Source: Branchiostoma floridae (Eukaryota; Chordata; Leptocardii; Amphioxiformes; Branchiostomatidae). From it: DNA of 64,000 nucleotides. The stretch lies in NCBI RefSeq assembly GCF_000003815.2, contig NC_049986.1, positions 20,735,611 to 20,799,610 of the forward strand, given 5' to 3'. The position numbers and the translations under genes are program-made. The notes below the pieces were generated by a model, which saw only the letters and a program-made list of their open reading frames with translations, did no database searches and was not told the origin of the DNA. Below, in pieces: positions 12,734-24,854 of this stretch; the stretch's first letter is position 1, and each line of letters opens with the position of its first letter.

Positions 12734-15700
12734 CTACCACCAAGGCCTGGTAATGACAAACACAGCTATAATAAAGAGTGCCAGGACGAGGCCAGACCCC
12801 AGGTTGTGCTGGTACAGCTGGAAGTCTCCGCCTGCAAACGCCATGGAAACGGGATAGAACAGCTCTTCCCAGCATGCATTTCTTCTGCAGACATTGGTGT
12901 CATTGACATAGAACCTACAAAGGAGGAAGTTGTTGTCATCTCAATTTTAATTCTGTCAAAAGAACAATTATATCATCCATAACATAGCCGTCACTATGAA
13001 GATTTATAACAGTAATAAACTTTGCAGAGAGCCACACTGATCTAAACTGATTTCTCAGTCTGCAACATTTCTAATATCAAAAATTGCATGAACATGTCAA
13101 ATAACCATGACCTAACACAACTTAATGCATTTCCATCACCAAATCACACATGAAATTGATTTTGACTTTGTAGGGTGGATTCTAAAATGTACACATCTAC
13201 ACAAATCTACACATGTATCAGAACAGCTGTTCACATAACATACACATAGTTTAAGCTGAAAAAAAAAAGACTGAATTATCAGACCACATTTTCACAAAGA
13301 ATCCATCAAGTCAAAACCTGTTTTCAGTAAATAAATAAAATGAATGAGCACCACTTACTTCTTGACAGGAGTGGGTGTTTGTGCGGGTACTTTGGTGAAA
13401 GTGACAGAGCTGGTGACGTAGAAGGACTGCACCACGCCCGTGATGAGGTCATCTATCGTGGACGTGTTGCCGAGGTCGACCAACACTGAGGAGTTTCCGT
13501 AACACGCAGCGGCAAGCACGCCCGTACACTGCAGCTGCCAGAGTGTTCTGGAGAAACTGGAGAAAAATTATAGATGCAAAAACGGGTGTAACATCATCAG
13601 AGGTTAATGCATTTAACTTTAATTGAGCTTTAGTGCAATTCAGTCAGTCAGTCAGTTTCACTCAGCATCTTTCTACACTCTGAGTCTCCTGTCAAGTGTC
13701 ACATGTATATGTTAAATCAGCTTAAGTCCTTCCCACAAAAGATGGTGCATAGTGCAGCCCCCATCTCCATTTCAGCAGCCCTGGGCCACACAACTTTGTG
13801 CAATCACTACAGCAGGGGGACAGTCCACTGGTAGTGGTGTGTGTTCAACTATCATATTCATTCCTGAATGCTGCATGCTAAGCAGAGAAAGCAGCATGTA
13901 CCATTTTTAAGTCTTTGTTATGACTCAGCCATTGCAAGGGATTCGGCCATTGCACCACAACATGTACATGTGTGTATATTGTATTATGTAGACTGGTGCA
14001 ATGTAATCACTGCCTGGATCCCTACAATAGTGCCCCCAGCCTATAACACAGTCGTAATACCCTAGGCAGTAGACAAGCCAACTAACCAGCCCAACCGAAC
14101 ATGTCAAAACACTGAAATGAACAACTTGAGCATAAAATAAGAAAATGTCATAACAAAATATGTAGCAAAAAATAAGTCTCTGTACCTGACCCTAGCACCG
14201 ACCACCTCCTGGATAAGAAACTCATTCTCTTTGCCGACATCAGCATACAGGATCTCCAAGTTCACGGCCGCAGGGATGTCCTGACATAACCCCTGTAGCT
14301 GGTCTACAACATCAGCCTCCAGTCCTGAAGCTGTAGGAGCCACTGTAGGGTCGGTTGTGTCATTACTGCAAAACAGACACTCAGGTAACACATCATAATC
14401 TATCAGGTATATAGGTTGACCCAAATCGGAAGAAATACACAGTGGGAGTTTCTTCCACTCACACAAAACCCACATGGTATGTTTTGATTTGTCACGTTGC
14501 GCTGAGTTGGCACGACTACATTACAACCACCCTTACGTAACAACACAGCAAAATTCATGATCAGTAACTGTTTCTTAGGAGAAACACTAAAAAATGCTGA
14601 TATAGAAGAAAAGTTCTTCTCAAGATAGAATAAAAGGCTATTAAAGGACACATAGTACATGGTACTGGCAATGATATAGCTGTCTAACAACATGTATGTA
14701 AGAAAATCCCCCTGTCCTTACTTGATGACAGGTACCCAGTCAGTGATGAAAGTTGAGTTGGGGTTTCCTCCTCTGGAGACAAACTCAGCTGTCACCAGGC
14801 TCTCCTGCTGGGCTCGGACTTCAGATCTAGAAAAAAATAAAACATGATCAGCTAAGCTGCTTCAACATGAAGTAAGAACAACTTTTTCTTCATACTGGAG
14901 ATGATACTTAATTGCTAAATATGTTGATGTTTAAATAGTTTTTCATGAAAAAACAGACTAAGAAACAGCTTCGATAAACATTGTAGAATATCGAGAACTA
15001 AAGGGGATTAAGAAAACTTGTAAAATTTAATGTAATCTGCATGAATGACTTGCATTTTGCCTAGTATGTACCTGTTGTTATTATGTAATATATAAGTCAA
15101 TAATTTCTAACTGAAGGAGTCAATTCTATAACTTTCTTAATATCAGCCAAGAAGAAAGCCTTTCAGCCAACTGGTATTACTAGTAAGAAAATGTACTACC
15201 TGAGAGCTGCACAGTCCTGGAAGTTGTCCCATGCCAGCCGTACTGTACACCCAGAGATGGTGTCCTCCCCAAACGTTACAGCAGCTCTACTGGCAGAGGT
15301 GCACAGTCCATCTGCCCCTGGGCTCCAAACCTGCAGACATGACAGATAGTAATTACCGTCAAATCAGGTCAGAACAAGAAACAGCTACAATATCTAAACT
15401 GACTTAAGGTGGTAAAGACGTAAATTTTCATAGACATAGTTGGATCTCATTGCTACCAAGCCAACCTCACTGGAAAGCTTTAAACAAGTCTCTATCTCTG
15501 TTTCAGCTTTATGAAGTTATTACAGAAGGGAGTGTGTGTGTTTAACTCCATATGTAACATGCTCTTTCCCAAATGTTGAGTGCTAAGCAGAGAAAGCAAC
15601 ATGTATCATTTCTAAAATCTTTGATATAACTACAAGGTAAACACATTACCAACTTGACCATTCCACCGGTAAATAGTAGACAATTATAGATACAAACCTG

Positions 15701-18700
15701 TATCCCTGATGATCCCATGTTCTCTACACTGTCATTGGTTAACGACAATGTCCCAGTCAGCAACACTTTCCCCACATCGTAACCAGGATTTCCCGAGCGG
15801 TCCACAACTTCCGTCGCATCAACAGCCGTCGCGTTCAGACTGTCGTACGAAAACTCCACCCCAAACTTCTGTGCCAACACTGTGGAGCTGTTGGCGCCGT
15901 CGTCGGGGGCAACCGTCTCCATGGCAACGTCACCGAGAACCACAAAGGCCGCCACGCCCGTAAGTTCAGTCCCCCTCCACGATATGACGTATCTTACGTC
16001 TAGCACAACATTGCTGCATGTGTCGGTGGTAGCGTTTAGAGAGGGGGTGGGGGGAAAGGTGAAGCCATCATCAAAGGCACACCTCTGCATTGTGCTTGCA
16101 ACATTGTCTGCAAACAGAGATGTTTGGTTGAAGGTATAGACGTCGTCAGCAGTGATTGTTGACCGTACGTAAAGGCTTGGATCTGTGAGACAGTAGTACT
16201 CTACAGTAGTGGGGACAGTGGCTACCCCCCCATGCTGGCTGAGCACTTGAGGGGGGGTTGGGCAGGGGGGGTGGGTAGCAGGCGAGGGGAGAAGGTACTC
16301 CCTGGCATCTAACACCGAACCTTCCGCACAAAGACTTGAGTCTAGCATTTGCAAACAAGTCGCATTAGAATCCACAAAGTGCCTGACAATGCCGCTGTAC
16401 AGGCACTGTCCTGATAACGTCTGCTGTGGGAATGACAGAAACCCTTGCTGAGTTTCCCCATTCGCATCCGTGTACAGGACTTGTGTAGCAAGGCCATATC
16501 TGTACGCTAGGGAAGAGTCTGTCTCTACAGTTTCTCTTCTTTCAGTCTCGTCGTAGGAGTACGGTGGAGCGTTTGCTTCATAGGTGGTCCTAAAGGCTGT
16601 CTCAGTCCTTATAGCGGAGGGGTTGTTGTAGTATAGCCCCAGATATGGACTGTTGTCCTGCTCCACACACAACAGCCTGTCCCAGTCTTCCTGAGGTCCA
16701 CCGCTGTAGCTGCAGTACTGGGCCAGCTCCCTGACGTGGTTCCCGCCGAACTCTCCCTGTGTGCAGCTGGTGAAGATGTCCAGATCATCTTGTGTGCAGT
16801 CCTGGAAATACAAGGAGATGTAGGTCAGGGTACATGGGGCTGTTGCCAGCTTAAAATCTTTATCCGTCCCTGGAGTTGATTTTCGTTGTTAAAGCCTATG
16901 AAAATACATTGATCTCATGTTCAGACATTTTTGATGTAGAGGGTGAAATTTTTGTCCACCCCTACAAGCAAAGTTCTGTCTGAGACAGAGATTTGGAGCC
17001 TAAAGAAAACCCTGCTAAGTAAATGTACACCACTGGTTAAACAAGCAAACTTGAAATTTGGTCAGCTAGAGGGTTTCAAAACAATTTTTTGCACTTTTTA
17101 AAGCATCGCCAGCCCCTATAATACATGCATGTGATGTAAGCAAACTTACAGTATCACAGCAGCACTCTGTATCACACTGGTTCTCCCTCAGGTCACATGG
17201 ACACGGCCCAACCTCCACATATGCTGGGTTGGGAATAACTCTCTCTACAAGGGGGGTGCCAGCAACTGTGGAGAGAGCCGCACATGTACAACATTATTGA
17301 CATATCACATGGACACAGCCCAACCTCCACATACGCTGGGTTGGGGATCACTCTCTCTACAAGGGGGGTGCCAACAACTGCAAGGAAGAACATGTAAAAG
17401 AAAGAATTTTCATTACCTAAATTTCTCTATTTTCTTTCAACGATGTCTTTATGCATACCACTATAACTCAAGTTAGGAAGTAACAAAATGAATGTAATTC
17501 TTAGTTGAGTTGGTTTTGAAATGAAATAACACATTTAGCAGATACATTGTAGCATTAGAATTGATACATTGTGTCAGTGTTGTACGACCATACATATGCA
17601 CACACGTGATATCTACATGATTGTATATTGTAAAATGTAATCTTAGGTTTACAACTTTAATACACTATACACATGTAGGCAGCAATAATGGTCTTTCTCT
17701 GCCTTTTTGTGACACAAGAAGAGATGACAATGGCAGCAGACCTTTCTGTTTAAGGTACACTTAAGTGTTGGTGGCCTGAGAACCATAGCACACTAAAATA
17801 TATTAATATATATTATCATATAGCCAGGCGCCGCGGACCAATCAGAAGGCCCNNNNNNNNNNNNNNNNNNNNNNNNNNNNNNNNNNNNNNNNNNNNNNNN
17901 NNNNNNNNNNNNNNNNNNNNNNNNNNNNNNNNNNNNNNNNNNNNNNNNNNNNNNNNNNNNNNNNNNNNNNNNNNNNNNNNNNNNNNNNNNNNNNNNNNNN
18001 NNNNNNNNNNNNNNNNNNNNNNNNNNNNNNNNNNNNNNNNNNNNNNNNNNNNNNNNNNNNNNNNNNNNNNNNNNNNNNNNNNNNNNNNNNNNNNNNNNNN
18101 NNNNNNNNNNNNNNNNNNNNNNNNNNNNNNNNNNNNNNNNNNNNNNNNNNNNNNNNNNNNNNNNNNNNNNNNNNNNNNNNNNNNNNNNNNNNNNNNNNNN
18201 NNNNNNNNNNNNNNNNNNNNNNNNNNNNNNNNNNNNNNNNNNNNNNNNNNNNNNNNNNNNNNNNNNNNNNNNNNNNNNNNNNNNNNNNNNNNNNNNNNNN
18301 NNNNNNNNNNNNNNNNNNNNNNNNNNNNNNNNNNNNNNNNNNNNNNNNNNNNNNNNNNNNNNNNNNNNNNNNNNNNNNNNNNNNNNNNNNNNNNNNNNNN
18401 NNNNNNNNNNNNNNNNNNNNNNNNNNNNNNNNNNNNNNNNNNNNNNNNNNNNNNNNNNNNNNNNNNNNNNNNNNNNNNNNNNNNNNNNNNNNNNNNNNNN
18501 NNNNNNNNNNNNNNNNNNNNNNNNNNNNNNNNNNNNNNNNNNNNNNNNNNNNNNNNNNNNNNNNNNNNNNNNNNNNNNNNNNNNNNNNNNNNNNNNNNNN
18601 NNNNNNNNNNNNNNNNNNNNNNNNNNNNNNNNNNNNNNNNNNNNNNNNNNNNNNNNNNNNNNNNNNNNNNNNNNNNNNNNNNNNNNNNNNNNNNNNNNNN

Positions 18701-21700
18701 NNNNNNNNNNNNNNNNNNNNNNNNNNNNNNNNNNNNNNCAGCAGACCTGCCCCTGTATTTAGGGTCAGTGTTACTGGCCTGTGGGGCACAACAGGTCACT
18801 AGCAGCAGCTCCTGTACAGGACTGGTGTAGGTCTGGGATAACAGCCACACGTCCAACGGCTTGAAGATGTCACTGGTCTGAAGAAATATCAACATAGATT
18901 TAACAGATATTCAAAAAACAGGATGTTCACAAGTACTTTCAATAATAATAATAATGCTAGCAATGAGATAGTGTCATAACTTGCTAATGGTCTGAATTAC
19001 ATGACAGAAAGAAATAGCTATTTCCACATTTTAACTTCTTTAAAATCAACCGTGTCAGCTGAATTTCTGATGCACTGACCCGTATCTTTACAAATATAGA
19101 TTGGCAAAAATAGTCATGGTCTCATTCTATGAGAAATAAGATGTAATAAAAACAGCACACATTTACGCAGTAATTTAAGACTTCAAACATGAAAAAAAGA
19201 ATCCTCACCCCAAAAACGAGCTCCACTGCGCCCAGCTGCCAGTTCCCTGCTATGGACAGGTTGGTCAGGGGGGAGTCTGGGACTGTGGTGGGGGTCACTG
19301 GGGAAATACATGGAAAAAAGTTAAATCCTTCCAATGCCTTTACATTGGGGCCGTGCCCATCTCTGTTTCTATAACCCTTGGGCCACACATGGCCACTACA
19401 GCAGGGGACGATCCCACTAGTAGTGGTGCGTGTTCAGCTCCAAAGGGCTGAGTCTTGCCAGAGAAAGCAGTCTTTGGTATGACCTGACATTGTGTACACT
19501 ATATACATGTATCAACAGTTACTGGTGGTATGCTAACAATTTGTTTGATACAATATACATGATTGTGCACTTGCATAGCCTAACAACAACATACAATGTG
19601 CCCACAAAAATGCACTGCACAACATGAGACATTGACATCTACTAACTCAAGAGAATGAGGCTTGAGTTGTACAGTGAAGAGTAAATGTACAAGTACAGAT
19701 AGTTGATTTCAACTTTTCCCTACTGAAGTAGCTGTTTCGCACCAAATCTATGTTGGCTGCAGCTAAGGTAGTAGGGAGAAGGCTAGAAGTGAATAGTGAA
19801 AGTCTTGAAACAGTGCATTTAAGGACAATATTGATGTAAAAGTTAACATTGCAAAAGGCTTGAGTGGCCACTAAGAAGAAAGAGAGGAAAGGAAAGAATA
19901 ATCAACAGGTTGAGTAGGAAAGATGATTGTGAATCTACTACAATATTTGGTGTAATTTGTGCAGATGGCCACACATTGGTGTACAGGGCACACACCACAC
20001 AACACCAGTTCCTACCCATGGTGGTAACTGTCGTATTGGGGGAGGGGGGCAAAGTTGCTGCAGAAGTGGAAGAAGCATTGGTTGTTCCTGTTTAATGTTG
20101 GAAAATTGATCATTGGAAAAAGCTGAGAAAAAGACATTCCAACAAAACATTAATACATAGATTACACTGAGAACCAACAAGATCAACTGGTTTGGTCTAA
20201 ATGTCACAAGTTGAATCCATCATTCTTGAAGTGAACGCATCTTTCTGTGCAACAGCTGAATATAAAAGTTATGTTCTAAAGATACAAATAAATAATCATT
20301 GATACTTTGTACCATATATCAGAGATAGGATAGGGCATTTGCAGGTGCAAGAGAGAAGAAAAAGTGCCATGTGCTCCAAGACTGTGCTGAAAAAAAGATA
20401 AGGCCACCTGTAGCAAACTTCATAATGATTTAATGATCAAGCTTTCAATTTGGAAAAGTCATATTTTTTTTCATGTGGTGTGGAACTAGAAAGATAATAT
20501 TCTGCAGAAACATGTACTTCTTTAATCAAATCAAACAATCTTTATTGCTTTGATGTAGGTCAGGGGTACAACTTGAAAGTACAGAAATTGAAAAACACAA
20601 TTTAGCTGGAAAAAAAAAGACATTTTGAATGTCATCCATCAAGAATGAAATTATACACGATACCAGCCTTGCAGCCTAGTGCCCACAGTGTATTGTTTTG
20701 TTACAACTTGAATAAAGAAGAATGAAATTGGCTAAGGTGGCCTGAGTATAGTGAGAGAAGAGTTCTACATCTAAGCAGGGAGGCTGTACTCATCCTTATA
20801 TACCCTGGGTCTGTGCAGAGATAGGGGCAGTAGTAAGTGTTGAAGCAGGACTGGCAGGAGTAAGGTTTGGAGCAGTCGATCCTGCGCTGGTCAGCTGGGG
20901 TGGCGCAGTCCCTAAAGATGCCACATGGGAAGCCATTTGGGTTAGGAAAGGATAGGATGAGATTAGTGTACATGTGAACATGCAATATAGCAGAACAGCA
21001 TCTCGTACTGGAGCTATGTCTTGTAGATGTTTCTTGTCCCTTGTTGTACATTTATTAATGTAATAGAAAACTACTTCCAACACTGAAAACTATAACTATA
21101 AAACTATAGGGACTTGCTCCTCTAAAACTATAACTATAAAACTATAGGGACTTGCTCCCCCCCACCCCCCCCCCCCACCCCCGGCTGTCTACCAAGCTGT
21201 TTGAAAATTTTCAAACAAGAATAGTCACTATAGCTACATCAGAATATGTAGACCTGAGTGTACCAACCTGCAGCAGCTGTAGGTACCAGGTTGGACACAG
21301 GCACACACGTGGGGTCTGCAGCGAGCGCCTGAGCCTCGTCTGAGTCCCCCACCTCCCTCAGGGCGCAGGTGAACGTAACCGTGTCCGCCTGCACGGCTGC
21401 GTCCAGAACCAGGAAGGCTGACACGCTCTGCGCCGTGGTTTTGGTCGTGTCGGGGACAAACTGTACTGAACCCTCGTCCAGCGCAAAGGTGGACGCATCA
21501 CCTGATGAGATACACAGATTCCAACTTCCAACTTAAAATATGTATACTAAGTGCTATACAACATTGTATTTTTCAATGAAAGGCTCCCAATATTGCAACA
21601 ATCCAGACAGAAAAGTTCCTCAAAGGCCACCCCTCCCGAAAAAAATTTGATTCGTTCATAAGGCTTCAGTTGTTCTGTTTATTTATCAATAAAGTAACTT

Positions 21701-24577
21701 AACAGCTATACTAGCAGAAAATAGATTAGTAGAATTGAAGATGGAAAAATACAGTTTACTACATGTATTATGACTGAAGAAGAAGCGCTGTACTTTGGTG
21801 TAACCGTACAAGTATGAAACTATGATTACTTGCTACTGTCAAAGGCAGATTGTGCTGTACAGGAAGCAGACACAGACAAGCCTAAACTGCTCTGTTACTA
21901 TTGCTGTAACACTATTGTCCTGTCCATGTACCACTACTACACTAACCTGTGGATGTGGCAGTAAGATACTGGTTCCCCCCACCCCCAGACTGTGCCGTAC
22001 AGCTTGCAGACACAGGGGAGCCGGTGGGGTTGGTGAAGGAGTAGGTCACATCTCCGGCTGTACTGTTCACTTGCAGGGTCAGGGGGTTAAAGATCAGCTG
22101 GATGGAACCTGGAGAAAGATGCAAATGTATTGACCACGTTGTATGAATCAGTCAGCATATGAAACAGAAGTCTGCTTAAGTACATGTATATGGTGTATGG
22201 TAAAGAAGCAGTTCTCTAAAATGATAAAGCTAAATGTTCACACTTAGGCTTAAGGTATAGAAATTTCATACTTCCATAATCATGAGTATTGTCAGATATA
22301 CAATGTACATGTACACGAATAAACAATGTTACTCACCGGCTGTTGCATCCACACTAGTGCAAGTCACTGTTACGGCATTATCCACCACTGCTTCACTGCA
22401 ACAAAGGACAAGAACTTCAGTACACATGCCTGTCAATGTTTTCATTTAATATTCATTTTACCTGAATTAACTGCATCTTTCAAAAGCAGTGAAAACTAAC
22501 TCTGACTACTAGTTTAACCACTGAAAATGTTCTACATTAAAGTCAGTAGACTAAAGTCTTACCTGAGTTCCACCCGTACAGTCCCCTGTGTGATGCCAGC
22601 TCTGTTAGGCACCAGGACCAGACTGGAACAGAACCCTGCTACTGGACCTTTTCTCACCTGTAACAGGCTGGGAAGAAACAAGGGGGGTTGTTAATGGAAA
22701 TGTTTTTCAATGTTCAGACAGGAAGAGTAAATTATTATTATACGTAGAGAAAAAAAGATCATGAATTTTTAGAGCAATCCCTCCTATAGTCCTAAATTTG
22801 AGCTGTTGGCTACAGCTGTTCAGGACATTATTTCATCTGTTTACTTGCAAATATGCAGCCTGTACTCTTCCACCTAGTAACCACATTGCATGTTATTAAT
22901 TGATTTATATTTTTCAGCACTCTCATCTTTGTTCTGTGAAGTATACAATGTGTTAATCCCTGCTGTTACATTTCAAGGTCTGAGGTACTAGTTATAAGTG
23001 TGACCATTACCCAGTGACCCCAGCTGAAGTCTGTGGCAGGAACTCTGTGGTGTTGGTTTCTGTTCCTGGTGCTGCACTTCTCCCTACACACTCCACTTCT
23101 ACCTGACGTCCTGCTGATATAACACTGGGGAGATACAGGATATACATTCAATAGTGTCTCACAACAATCTATCAGTAATGCTGCACTTCTCCCTACACAC
23201 TCCACTACTACCTGACGTCCTGCTGATACAACACTGGGGAAATATATGATAAACATTCATACAGTGTCTCAGAACAATCCATCAACAAAGCTTTGTTATT
23301 ACACCTTAACACATCTTAACACAGCTTTGATTTAGGACACTTACTGTATACACAAGTTCTTCCACAGTGACTACATTTTATCTATGTGAAATTGGCCCCT
23401 CTTGAACCAATACTATCAGTAATAAGCCATACACCACCCCAGCACTAGTATATAAAATTATAAAGTATTTTTTTCTAGCTGTATAGAGACAAATATCTCA
23501 ATGTCAGGATAACAGAAACAATAGTTACACGACTAAGTTATCAGAGACTTCTATAGGACACAGAGCATTGCAGTAGATGTATGTATTCTCCTGTGTTTTT
23601 TGCAGCATAAATCATTACCTGAATGTGACAGTTCCGGTGTCAGTCCCCCCAGCTGTGATGGTGATGTTGTCAAATGTCACCTGTGAGTCGCCAGGCTGGT
23701 TAGACTGTAGACTACAGATCACTGTCACCTAAACATGGAAAATACTTTTAAAATACATCACCACAAAATCACGCTGTGCTGGTAGATATGGTAGTCTCGT
23801 CATGAATCCATTCTATGGTATTCTACCTCCAGTCCACTCCTCACAATGTTTCATATGCAGAACAGTCAGGCCACTGTCCCATCGTTCTCAGACTGGTTGA
23901 TGAGTATGGTACACCATTAGGAGCCCCAGTAAACTACTACTTAGTAACCTGGCTGATACTCAGGCTATTCTATCTCTAGTTTGGTGTTAAAAAAAACTGA
24001 GGCTTTCGCCAATCCTAACATGGTAACTCACATCCTGAGTAGCGTTCCCAGCCTGTGCGAGCGTCAGGAACACGGGAATCCCACCGCTGGTCTCGTGTTC
24101 CGAGATGAAGACAACGTTGCTGCCATCTTGCCCTGGAACTCCTACATTCACCAGGCCTCCTGAAACGGTAAACAATCATCAGTACATACAACTTTAGAAG
24201 TATTTTTTTTTTTTTTCACAAAAAGATGTTGTTGTTGTTGTTGTTAAAAAAGATGAAGTATTTTTCTCAAAACATTTTTAAGTTCAAGTTAAAAACCTCC
24301 TTGGTTCAGGCATATCATGTGTAGTATTTCACATAAAGACACTAACATTGCTACGCAAAAAAGACTACAGCAATATAGGCGTCTTTCAAACTGAGAAGAA
24401 AGCCGTGAAAGATACTACATATACGGTACAAAATATATTTTAGTTTTCGCAAAACAAGGATTCGCTTGAGGGAGGGGGCAACTTACGGTTGATCTGTTCC
24501 GGTAGTCCAGTCTGCGCCCACACACAACACTGCAGTCTAAACAACAACAACAACACGCCACAAACTCTCACAAACAT
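12734..24577 (-). CDS. TCTN2: Tectonic-family transition-zone protein (TCTN2-like)
   Basis: Exons 5'->3': 24577-24487, 24159-24032, 23728-23619, 23124-23011, 22667-22563, 22395-22337, 22108-21947, 21501-21268, 20911-20804, 20087-20016, 19297-19209, 18877-(gap), 17265-17150, 16801-15698, 15330-15200, 14826-14722, 14365-14186, 13556-13359, 12914-12734; all visible phases agree. Starts MFVRVCGV plus a Leu run, a signal peptide. The diagnostic tectonic cysteine motif is split by an intron: CPCDLRENQCDTECCCDT then DCTQDD. The C-terminus has CRRNACWEELFYP and a membrane helix (LVLALFIIAVFVI) ending TRPWW. Tectonics act with the MKS complex at the ciliary transition zone. At 1140+ residues it is far longer than human TCTN2 (about 700): the N-terminal part has several beta-sandwich-like modules with VTVxC motifs, then Thr/Pro linkers. 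The long N-terminus and C-terminal helix favour TCTN2, but the paralogue is uncertain. An 886-base gap truncates exon 12 and could hide another exon. Confidence 0.87.
13763..13930 (+). repeat. Dispersed repeat B (tectonic intron)
   Basis: Contains CCCTGGGCCACAC, CACTACAGCAGGGG and GCTAAGCAGAGAAAGCAGC. Related copies lie at 19355-19480, 53508-53640 and 63860-64000, with a tail fragment at 15570-15640. The family is unidentified. Confidence 0.55.
15570..15640 (+). repeat. Dispersed repeat B, tail fragment
   Basis: Carries only the 3' part of the family (GTGCTAAGCAGAGAAAGCAA, then ATGTATCATTT), in the intron between tectonic exons 14 and 15. Confidence 0.5.
17303..17377 (-). pseudogene. Truncated duplicate of tectonic exon 13
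   Basis: Repeats the first 75 or so bases of the Cys-motif exon (17265-17150) with its TGCAG acceptor, 112 bases upstream on the - strand. It reads GTPLVERVIPNPAYVEVG and then loses the cysteine motif after CPCD. It has no donor, and joining it would lose the diagnostic motif. It is probably inert or a decoy acceptor. Confidence 0.8.
17853..18738. other. Assembly gap (886 N)
   Basis: Run of N. It cuts tectonic exon 12, whose coding sequence is visible from 18877 down to 18739, and the intron before exon 13. Confidence 1.
19355..19480 (+). repeat. Dispersed repeat B
   Basis: Shares TGGGCCACACA, CACTACAGCAGGGG and TAGTGGTG with the copy at 13763. It lies in tectonic intron 10. Confidence 0.5.
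21085..21182. repeat. Short tandem repeat plus poly-C tract
   Basis: A 35-40 base unit (AACTATAACTATAAAACTAT then AGGGACTTGCTCC) occurs twice, followed by a C-rich run. It lies in tectonic intron 8, downstream of exon 8 on the - strand. Confidence 0.6.
23180..23233 (-). pseudogene. Truncated duplicate of tectonic exon 4
   Basis: The first 54 or so bases of exon 4 (23124-23011), with the CCCCAG acceptor and flanking intron, are repeated 109 bases upstream. The copy reads SAGRQVVVECVGRSAA and then diverges. It has no donor. It is a decoy acceptor or neutral. Confidence 0.8.
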
Positions 24578-24854
24578 CTCCGCTTACAAAAATACTTTTC
24601 CGCGCAACTTATGTCATGTTTTTGTGGGTAAACTAGAACAACAACTCGAGTCTTCCTCGTTTGGAGCCGCCGCCATTTTCCAACGCTGGAATCTCCAGGT
24701 TATCTCTATGCAAAATCTTATCTCAACTCTGATTGGATAATGGTTGAAATTGTGACCAATCAGATGTAGCGTAAGAAAATGGATTTGGAAACTTGGGAGG
24801 TCAGAGGTGAAAGGTGAGAGGTTACAAAAAGGCGCGATTCCCAAACTTGTGAAA
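24578..24854. promoter_or_regulatory. Divergent promoter, tectonic / PNLDC1
   Basis: Only 277 bases separate the two start codons. The interval holds opposed CCAAT boxes (ATTGG at 24732-24736 and CCAAT at 24756-24760, the spacing typical of NF-Y promoters), a YY1-like GCCGCCATTTT near 24669, and no TATA box. Both genes therefore probably share one TATA-less promoter; this is inference from layout and motifs. Confidence 0.7.

Noticed and set aside
17816-18895. Long open frames across the 886-base N run
   Set aside because: They consist almost entirely of N and carry no information beyond the real exon end at 18739-18877.
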